Of a stretch of DNA of 64,000 nt, positions 56,927 through 64,000 are shown piece after piece. Below the pieces are notes generated by a model. It saw nothing but the letters and a program-made list of their open reading frames with translations, did not search any database and was not told the origin of the DNA. The translations under genes were made by a program, and so were the position numbers. This DNA is from Lasiodiplodia sp. COLG20 (lineage: Eukaryota; Ascomycota; Dothideomycetes; Botryosphaeriales; Botryosphaeriaceae). The first letter of the stretch is position 1. Every line of letters begins with the position of its first letter. The DNA is taken from contig VNWV01000040.1 of the NCBI GenBank assembly GCA_009801085.1, positions 1-64,000 on the forward strand. The letters are read 5' to 3'.

Positions 56927-57598
56927 ATGGACGGGGGAACGATTGCCGCTGCCGCTAGTACCATCCACTATGCCCTCAGTACTAAGGGTGTTGAGTATGG
57001 TATAGTAGGAGGATCGGCCGTATCCCTTTTGTGTGCTCACTACGGATTGGGGCAACGGTCCACGAACGATATCGACCTAATCATCATACCCGATCGCGAA
57101 AAGAACATCGATGCCTCGACCATCTCGAAAGCGCTCTACGAAGAGTTCCCGCAGTACTTCACAAAGATCGACCAATACGGAGTCCAGATCCCAGCAGTCC
57201 TGGTCGGTGGAGAGCCGGGCCACGCTGAAGTGGAAATCTTTGACATCGACGCGTGGCCCCATCGACGGCAGTACGACTTGCGCGACCCAGACAACGACCG
57301 CGTGACTCTGCAAGTCAACCAGTGTCCCATCTCGGTCCTCAGCCCGCGCTGGATTGTCCGCGAGAAGATTCTCTCGCAGCACCAGCGCCAGGGTGCCCAG
57401 AAAGAGAAATCAGACATCCTCAACATCAAGATGCTCCTCCCGCTCCTCGACGACGGAAAGTTGAAGTTAGACACGACTGAGCGCATCGATGCTCTCAATG
57501 CCCTGTTGGCGAAAGAGCCCGACTTGCGGTGCCAGCTGCAGGAGAAAATCGTTTGCCCGGCAGTGTTCGATCCCAAAGTGGGCAACCCAGAAATCTGA
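56927..57598 (+). CDS. Nucleotidyltransferase-fold protein
   Basis: One uninterrupted exon of 223 residues. Near the N-terminus it has the minimal NTase signature GIVGGSAVSLLCAHYGLGQRSTNDIDLIII: the GGSA loop, then R-S-T-N-D-I-D-L with the metal-binding DxD. The rest (VEIFDIDAWP, then SPRWIVREKIL and a helical end) fits small NTases of the AbiEii/Cdd-type fold that occur in many fungi. Unlike the gene at 50797, the catalytic residues are present. Possible roles range from RNA or protein modification to a defence-type enzyme; none is shown. Its stop lies 220 bases from the convergent HET gene. Confidence 0.7.
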   Translation: MDGGTIAAAASTIHYALSTKGVEYGIVGGSAVSLLCAHYGLGQRSTNDIDLIIIPDREKNIDASTISKALYEEFPQYFTKIDQYGVQIPAVLVGGEPGHAEVEIFDIDAWPHRRQYDLRDPDNDRVTLQVNQCPISVLSPRWIVREKILSQHQRQGAQKEKSDILNIKMLLPLLDDGKLKLDTTERIDALNALLAKEPDLRCQLQEKIVCPAVFDPKVGNPEI

Positions 57599-57732
57599 GG
57601 CGAGGGACATCAATATTACTCCCGCTAAGATTAAAACAACATCATCTTGAGCAATAGTCACACTGATTATCGCTGGGTTGGGAATTCAACATCCCCAAAG
57701 AGGACACTGATGAGGCCCGAGTTATGCGCTTG

Positions 57733-57750
57733 TTTTTTTTTTTTTTTTTT
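57733..57750. repeat. Poly(T) run of 18 bases
   Basis: Eighteen T between the convergent NTase-like and HET genes, in their shared 3' region. Confidence 0.8.
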
Positions 57751-57818
57751 CTAACCGTTGTCACTCGTTTCAATGTCCTACGCTTAGTCTTCTCTGTTTC
57801 TGAAGACTTCTATATACT

Positions 57819-60353
57819 CTACCCTATGCGAACATGATCCCACACAGAATCAGCTGCATGAAATGCATCGATGTGAACCTTTCCAATCCCTATTCGATAC
57901 GCAACATTGTCCCTCCACTCAACTAAGAGAACATTATACAATGGATACACCTTTCGAGCAAAGCGGTAGAAATCCCACTGAACATACCCCTCTGCAATAT
58001 GACCACGAGGCCTTTTTACTGACGCTTTGCTGGAAAGATTTTCCTTGGGTGAACAGATGTTTCCAAAACTCTTTGGGTCCCACTTCAGGGGGCCCACTTC
58101 TGATAACATGCGGTTTTTGCTTTCGAAGAGCGGAGTAGCCGGGTTCTGTTCAGCTCTCGAGAGAGCAATAAGGCCAAGCTGGTCTTGTTCGACTTCCAGA
58201 ACCTCGAAAGATTTACTCAGCTCCACCGCACCGGCCAAGTACCCCTCGGAGTCTCGCAGAAGTTTGAGTGCCTCGTCACCCTCACCATAAACGTCTTCAG
58301 TGCAGAGACGAAGTGAGGTCGCATCATCGTATTGCTTTGTTCCAGACATGACGACCCGGATCCTGTGCGCCATCATATTGAGACAACGGAAACGATCAAT
58401 AGGAGTATTGGTTTCTTGGGCCGGTGCCCCTAAGTTGACTGGGTGTGGAAACTTGATTCCCGGTGCATCAGGATGCTCGTACACATGTTGGGTTCCCGAC
58501 CAGTCAAGCCCATGGTTCCACTCATTTGACTGCGCCTTGGAGAATCTCAGATCTTCAGAAGTCCATTCCACAAAGCCTTCAGCATTAACTCCAGCTTTAC
58601 ATAACCATGTGACAACTGATATCGCAGGTTCAAGTCGGGGAGAAGGATACCGGATTTTGCCCTTCCACCCCGCCCAACTCCAGCTCGGAAACCCGGACCG
58701 CCTTAGGCAAACGGACGCGCCCGTGTCTTGGAGTGGTTTCGCCTTCAGGCTGTTCTGATTGCTAGGGTCGGGGTACCAGAGAAGAGCTTCATCGATTTCC
58801 GCGATTGGTAAGTTGAATCTGTGGGTTGTGGACGCTCCGGCGCGGAGGTAGTCGAGAATGCCCTGGAAAGCAGATACTATATCCTTGTCATACGTCATGT
58901 CTCGCGCCGTGTAGCCCTCGACTGCATTCCGATAATGGTCCCATAGTGCTCCGTCTGAAAGAATTAATTGTCCTATGCTGCTGTGGGTGGAGGCCTCCTT
59001 TCGCCAGATATACTGGTCCTTATCGGCAGGTGCTTGAGGGCTCAGCTCCTCAAAGTAGACTCCATGTGGACAGATGAACTGGAACTGTGTTTCATTCACC
59101 AGTAACAACCTGCAGGACAGCTTCATTTCCTGATATGTCCACCCGCGAGTGTTCCATTTCCCGTTTCGAGCTTCGGCGAAGGGAGACGTAGGATCATGAA
59201 TAAGTTTCGCGAGGCGTATGCCTTGAACAGTGTGCACTTCCTGGGATATTTTACGAGGTGAACTTACACCCCGTAACCCAGAATCTGCGTTTGTTCCTAC
59301 GGCGTCTACGATCGTGAGGGCGGCTTCGTGGTAGATTGTGCCCATTTGCTTCAAGGTATCATGAAGCACACTTGGATCGTCCTGAAGGATGCATAGGGAG
59401 TCGACCCAGAGGAAACGGACGTCCAAATGCTGTGTGATCGTAATGGCATCCATGATCGTTTGTGGTAATTTTACTTTTAGCAATCCCCCAGGGCTTTCGA
59501 GAAGTTCTCGAGTTTCGTGCGTGTATCTGATTTGAGATGTGCCTCCCCAAACGTAGCTTAATGCGGTGTATCGGCATTGCCCAGATATTTTGACCACACG
59601 ATGCTCTATCACATCTATCGCCACAAGGCCTTTCATTTGCCGCTCGTTTGGAATCATCTCATGGCCTTTCTCGCATGTTTCAAGCCAGTCTCTGGCTATG
59701 TGAGTCTCCAATGCAAATGGTTTCAGAATACGTGAATTCGCCGGCTTGGGCCCAACGGGCAGGTATAACATACTTGTCGATGAGCCTGCAAGATGGATCT
59801 TGATTTGCTTCCCTCGGCCAGTTTTGGAAGCTCCACTGTATATGCCAAGATTGGCACTTCCCCAGTACAGTATGACGAGTACATCTTGATCATTCTTCGT
59901 GCGAGACACAATCCTGCAGAAACTGCATTCGCTTTGCTGCTGGAAATAAGAAAGTGGTCCAAGCGGGAGCCCAGATAGGCATTCTGAGACGCTTTTCAGG
60001 ATCCAGTTGAAGTCGATGGTCCGACAACGCTTGCACAAGTATGCCGGATCTGAGATTGGAACGTCCGGAGGGTCTTCGATCCACCAACCACAACCGCATT
60101 CAGCATCGCGTCGGCCACCCATCCCCTTCCGGACTTTCCATTCTTCATCCCATTTGTACTCATATCTTGCATCGGCGAGAGCTACTCTTGTGCTCTTCGT
60201 CAGATCTTTCAGGGCCGTCCATCGACTTGAAACTTCCATCGTGCTCGTCTCCGAATTGAATGCGCTTTGCGTTCGGTGTGGATTCTCGTGCGGATCCAAT
60301 CCTCGGGCTGCGTGGAGATTATGTTGAGATTGTGGATTGGAGTTGATGTTCAC
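57819..60353 (-). CDS. HET-domain (heterokaryon incompatibility) protein
   Basis: One uninterrupted exon of 844 residues. A Cys-rich N-terminal region (AECGCGWWIEDPP, then YLCKRC) precedes the HET domain. That domain is marked by its three conserved boxes: YTALSYVWGG near residue 262, LWVDSLCILQDD near 313, and NTRGWTYQE near 402. The long C-terminal part has a FPSWSWAGWKG motif common in HET proteins and no recognisable sensor domain. HET proteins trigger cell death when unlike fungal strains fuse, or act in other self/non-self recognition. No intron is needed. An internal ATG (MEVSSRW) is a possible alternative start. An 11-bp tandem repeat lies just upstream. Confidence 0.88.
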   Translation of the reverse strand: MNINSNPQSQHNLHAARGLDPHENPHRTQSAFNSETSTMEVSSRWTALKDLTKSTRVALADARYEYKWDEEWKVRKGMGGRRDAECGCGWWIEDPPDVPISDPAYLCKRCRTIDFNWILKSVSECLSGLPLGPLSYFQQQSECSFCRIVSRTKNDQDVLVILYWGSANLGIYSGASKTGRGKQIKIHLAGSSTSMLYLPVGPKPANSRILKPFALETHIARDWLETCEKGHEMIPNERQMKGLVAIDVIEHRVVKISGQCRYTALSYVWGGTSQIRYTHETRELLESPGGLLKVKLPQTIMDAITITQHLDVRFLWVDSLCILQDDPSVLHDTLKQMGTIYHEAALTIVDAVGTNADSGLRGVSSPRKISQEVHTVQGIRLAKLIHDPTSPFAEARNGKWNTRGWTYQEMKLSCRLLLVNETQFQFICPHGVYFEELSPQAPADKDQYIWRKEASTHSSIGQLILSDGALWDHYRNAVEGYTARDMTYDKDIVSAFQGILDYLRAGASTTHRFNLPIAEIDEALLWYPDPSNQNSLKAKPLQDTGASVCLRRSGFPSWSWAGWKGKIRYPSPRLEPAISVVTWLCKAGVNAEGFVEWTSEDLRFSKAQSNEWNHGLDWSGTQHVYEHPDAPGIKFPHPVNLGAPAQETNTPIDRFRCLNMMAHRIRVVMSGTKQYDDATSLRLCTEDVYGEGDEALKLLRDSEGYLAGAVELSKSFEVLEVEQDQLGLIALSRAEQNPATPLFESKNRMLSEVGPLKWDPKSFGNICSPKENLSSKASVKRPRGHIAEGYVQWDFYRFARKVYPLYNVLLVEWRDNVAYRIGIGKVHIDAFHAADSVWDHVRIG

Positions 60354-60853
60354 AGGCTAGCTTGCGTCAGAAGCTGAATTTCCCCGCTTAGCTTCCGCTT
60401 AGCTTCCGCTTAGCTGCACGCGTGGGGGGGTCAATTACATAAGCGTCTACCCGGGAGAGGACAGCAGAGAGAAATGTTTGCCGCGAAGAATTTCTGTAGT
60501 GAAAAGGCTGCAGCTGGAAATATGTGATTCTTGTGTTATCATTTACAGGCTTCCTCCAAATTGCTAATCCCCCTTTTAAACTATTACTCCCTCCAGATAA
60601 TATCCACTCTCACTTACCATCTTTTTTGCTTGGTGAATACATAGTCGCTCCAATACATACTCATGCTACACTCTATGGCTGTGAAAGGTTTATTGTTAAA
60701 GCCACCATCTTCGAAGTTCGGCAGCGATTCGTCGGAGCATTTCGCGTTGTACAAATCAGCACGAGAAGCTAGAAAATGGAGGTACACTAAGCTCACTTCC
60801 CCGCTCTGCTCTTCACACTTTGTCTTATGCTTCAACATTTTCTCGCCACTCCA
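60354..60853. other. Intergenic between the HET gene and the DUF3176 relic
   Basis: About 500 bases, no gene. Includes the 11-bp repeats and the likely HET promoter. Confidence 0.45.
60386..60415. repeat. Three copies of an 11-bp repeat upstream of the HET gene
   Basis: GCTTAGCTTCC occurs twice, followed by GCTTAGCT. It lies 33-65 bases before the HET start and could affect its expression. Confidence 0.7.
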
Positions 60854-61507
60854 TCTACCATGAACGGAAACTCCTCCGTCAGCACCACACTCGCAGCCCT
60901 CAATCCCGATAGCTCTCGCCACAACCACCATAGGTTGTCTCAAGATCCTCCGTGGGATTGGGGTACCTCGCCTACCCTACATGAAGAAATAAGCCGACAG
61001 CATACCAACGACCCGGCCGACGAAACGGTCAATATCCCTTTATGTGACGTAGACAGGAGATCCCAAGTGACAGACGGCGTCACCCATCGGAACGCAGCGT
61101 CAGCAAGACCTCAATCTGATAGCAGTGGCACTCCAATACCGTAGTGATCCCTGTCGCCACCGTCAAGTCACACACTACAGCGAATTCCCTCGTGGACCAT
61201 GCAAGTCGTAAGCCTCATTATCGCGATTCTCTACTTATGTGCTATCGTAATGATTCTTCACACATATGAGAATAGAATCCTTCCAGAATGACCATATCAC
61301 ATTACCATCAACGCCCCTGTGGCTACATTTACGACCATTTTTAAGGGTGCACTGATTATGCCAATAGCGGAAGGTATTATTCAGTCCAAATGGACATGGT
61401 TTATTCAGCCACAGGGATTAGCTGATACACTTACAACGACTGGAGGTCTAAAGGGCTTTGAAGCTTTTCGCTTATGGCCTGCGGGAATGCATTTTCCGCA
61501 AAAATGA
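60854..61507 (+). pseudogene. DUF3176-domain protein relic with in-frame stops
   Basis: One frame starts with a polar region (MNGNSSVSTTLAALNPDS..., later DPPWDWGTSP) and continues into a typical DUF3176 N-terminal membrane part: VVSLIIAILYLCAIVMIL, then LHTYENRILPE, a stop, then PYHITINAPVATFTTIFKGA, LIMPIAEGIIQSKWTWF and LKGFEAF. Family members have W at the stop position (P-W-P-Y), so TGG seems to have become TGA. TAG-TGA occurs earlier at 61142-61147 in the same frame. After LKGFEAF the expected 'ASRGPWGS' part is missing and unrelated sequence follows. The gene is therefore broken and truncated. Confidence 0.75.
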
Positions 61508-61797
61508 CATCTCGCATGTGCTCGCGTACACGCCGCGTTGGCACTTTTGCTTTTTCCCATCGCAAAGGATGCAACACGGGGAACACGGGAAACACGGAGA
61601 ACCATACACACGGTAACAAACGGGGCGTGGGAATGGCTCTCTGTTGTCTTTCAGGGCGTCAGCAATCTACCATTTCGCACGAAATGCTGATGCACCCTTG
61701 CTCTGTCTCAAACAGGGGTAATCCATCGATGGTACATAGTTAAGCTCGTCCCTGCGTTCGGGAATGCACGCAATTCGGGCCTTTCTCCCACTGCGCT
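61508..61797. other. Short region with a CACGG-type triple repeat
   Basis: About 290 bases between the relic and the next gene; it holds ACACGGGGA/ACACGGGAA/ACACGGAGA around 61575-61604. No gene seen. Confidence 0.5.
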
Positions 61798-63441
61798 ATG
61801 GGTGCGATGGAAGATAGAAGATGGCTCGTGCTTACTGTTGTCTGTCTGGTTCTTTCTGTTGACCTCCCGATAATATTATTTCACGCCTACGTGAAAATCA
61901 AAATCGAAAAGCGGGTGTTAGCGGACGATTTGGTCATTGCACTCGCAGATGTGAGTTACTCCGCATACCTGCATAGTTGTGCAATGTTGATGCATGTGCA
62001 GCTACTCTGGATAGGTTACATTGTATGCCAAGTCGCTGCATGCATGAACGGGTTTGGCGCGCACGCAGCAGATCTGAGCAAGGAATTTCACTACATCAAC
62101 TCAACACCAGCTCGCAATGGCGACCTCATTGAAGCCCTCCGCGTACGTCTCAGCCAAATGTACCACAGATTTGCTGTCTGTATAATTCTCTTCATGCTAT
62201 CCGTTCGCACTTTTTCATCACACCCGCTGACCGCCTCTCACCCAGTTCTGGTACCTGACCACCCTCTTCCACGTCCTCTCCAGCGCCGCTGCCCGCATCT
62301 GCATCGGTCTGGCATCCGTTTCTCGCAAAGCCTTCCCCTCGCGCCGGCGGCTCGTAACAGTCAATCTCGTCAGCCTCGCTCCCTTCCCATCTCCTTCTCT
62401 CTATAAAGAACATCTCCTCACTCACCCTCCATCAGATCGTTTCCACCTCCACCAGCATCCTCTTCTTCTTCCTCCTGCTCTTCCAATGCACGCCCATCTC
62501 CGCCTACTGGTCGCGCGACCGCGCAGCCGCGCATGCATCCTGCTACACGGCGCAGCTGGCGGTGCCGTGGTACGCGTTCCTCGGCGTGAGCATGGCGGCG
62601 GATGGGGTGTTGATGAGCTTTGCCGTGGCGTCGGCGATGGGGATGAGGCAGGGGGATAGTGGGGGGTTGGTGGGGAGAATCGTGACGGGGTTCTTTAATT
62701 TATTCGCGTTCGGGTGTGTATACAGACGTAGTGCCCATTTCTTCCCTTCAATCCCGGATCGCTTTATCCCTTCCCCCAAAGTACCACGTGGGCTGGGCTC
62801 ATTGCAGGCTGACTTACCTCTCTGCCAGACACGTCGTCGCCACAGCCATCCAAATCACCTACGTCCCCGGCTTGACCAACCTCGACGACGTCACCTGTAA
62901 GCCAATTCTACCTCCTCGCCTCGCCTCGCCTCCCCTCCCCCCACACGCACATCCTCCACACAAAACCCCATCTTAACCCCACAAACCCCCACCAACAGGG
63001 ACAGCCACCCCCTTCGCCCTCCCCTTCCTCCTCGGCCCCTCCTTCGCCCTCCTCGGCGCGCACGCCAGCAAAGTCGCGCCGATCGTCCACGCGCACCGCG
63101 CCAGCCTGTCGCCCCACAACACCACCGGCGCCAACAGCATCATCAACCGCGACTCCCTCGTGCGCGAGATTTTGCGCGAGCAGAAGGAAGAGAGGAGGAA
63201 GATGAGGGAGAGGAATGGGAAGAGGACGAACGACGGGGGAGGAGGAGGTGGTGGTGGTGGTGGGAGGGGGCTGATTAAGCTGAGTGGGCGGGAGGGGGAT
63301 GGGGATGAGGATGCGGCGTTGGCGGCGGTGGTGGAGAGGGGGTTGGCGAGGTTGATGGAGGAGGAGGAGGAGAGGAGGGGAGCAGGAGGGGGAGGAGGGG
63401 CTGGGGCTGGGGCTGGGGCTGGGGTGAGTGGTTGCGGTTGA
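61798..63441 (+). CDS. Rhodopsin-domain integral membrane protein with low-complexity tail
   Basis: Six exons (61798-61950, 62002-62142, 62246-62353, 62436-62713, 62829-62896, 62999-63441) close in frame to 396 residues. The start MGAMEDRRWLVLTVVCLVLSV, and ADDLVIALAD after the first helices, are typical of the fungal rhodopsin/SAT4 membrane family, as are FWYLTTLFHVLSSAAARICIG, ILFFFLLLFQCTPISAYW and TATPFALPFLLGPSFALLGA. Introns range from 51 to 115 bp. The third intron (GTAACA...CTCACTCACCCTCCATCAG) was chosen to keep the frame. The C-terminal tail is Lys/Arg/Glu-rich, then poly-Gly and Gly-Ala repeats coded by simple-sequence DNA (63401-63425 holds GGGGCT repeats). A receptor-like role is only inferred from the family. 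It is the second such gene in the window. Confidence 0.75.
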
Positions 63442-64000
63442 TCGTCATGCTGTTTTGGTATATGCGTTTAAGAAGAAGGTTGAGGCGAGTGAATTGTTGT
63501 TGCTGTTGATCGAGGGGCTGGAGAAGCGGTTTACTTGTTAATGGATATATGGTCATGATGATTGGATATAAGGTGTCGCGGATGGGCTGTGCGCTGCGCA
63601 AGATCTGAAACGATTCTCAGATCTGGTTCTGTAGTGTAGATTGATGTACGTTACTGGCGTGGGTAGCTAAGACGCCGTGCTACTAGTGGTTCCTCGCGCT
63701 AGTTAATCGTACTACCAGTGTTCGCTTACGTTAGTAGTAATTCGCGCGCTATTATACGGTCAAAAGTCAGTTTCTAATTATACGAAGAAACATTGCAAGG
63801 CTAGTCACTTGGTACTTCTAAAGTTAGTGATATCACGAGTAGTAGTATCTAGGCAGAGATTTGGCAGCATCACTACTACTTGCCGTCTCCCATCTGCCGT
63901 GCAGTGAACACGAATGGCTTGGCCCGTCCCGACCCACATTATCTACCATTCAACAAGCAACCTCAACGACAACGTTGAACCCTTCCATCCCACCCTCCTC
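63442..64000. other. Right-edge sequence, no supported gene
   Basis: About 560 bases with AT-rich strings such as AATTATACGAAG; these resemble part of 47940-47970 (ATTATACGAAG...GCAAG). No open frame with a recognised product. Confidence 0.35.

Overview
The window looks like nuclear DNA of a filamentous ascomycete (Pezizomycotina). Genes carry short introns (about 47-115 bp) with GT...AG ends and CTAAC/CTGAC-type branch points. Coding regions are rich in G/C at third codon positions, and AT-rich gene-poor stretches lie between them. Typical filamentous-fungal families are present: HET domain, DUF3176, SAT4/rhodopsin-type membrane proteins, CorA-like proteins, NRPS-like reductase and a siderophore-type MFS carrier. 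No tRNA, rRNA or CRISPR was seen. The genus cannot be named from the sequence alone.

Left part (1-8.9 kb): the start of a secreted protein at the edge; a five-exon gene whose product carries the same fungal Cys/His zinc-finger-like module twice; an AT-rich gap; a doubtful short gene; and a two-exon gene for a 60-residue SMP-like protein behind a good TATA box.

Candidate metabolic cluster (9-19.8 kb): a 3-beta-HSD/C4-decarboxylase-like (Erg26-type) dehydrogenase shares a promoter with a first P450. Then come a seven-exon rhodopsin-domain membrane protein, a second P450 (ent-kaurene-oxidase-like heme signature), a third P450 (CYP7/CYP8-like, without the usual I-helix acid/Thr pair) and a possible small four-helix membrane protein. 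All three P450 models close in frame. The set suggests oxidative tailoring of a sterol or terpenoid, but no cyclase or synthase lies in the window.

20-40.4 kb: a fungal N-terminal-domain signalling-type protein; a very large CorA-like membrane protein gene carrying a one-base frameshift; a 68-base T run beside a dispersed repeat; an adenylation-thiolation-reductase (NRPS-like) gene; an amino-acid permease; a PhyH-type dioxygenase; and a siderophore/iron MFS transporter.

40.4-52.6 kb: a 48-bp-period degenerate repeat array in front of a large low-complexity intronless gene; a membrane-anchored MOSC protein; an alpha/beta hydrolase; a possible degenerate nucleotidyltransferase-fold protein; and a membrane protein with an acidic tail.

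52.6-64 kb: an accessory-looking island. It holds decayed gene fragments, homopolymer runs, a nucleotidyltransferase-fold gene, an intronless HET gene convergent with it, a DUF3176 pseudogene with in-frame stops, and a second rhodopsin-domain membrane gene. Intron-exon structures were assembled by hand from splice signals and frame closure and have not been tested against transcripts.
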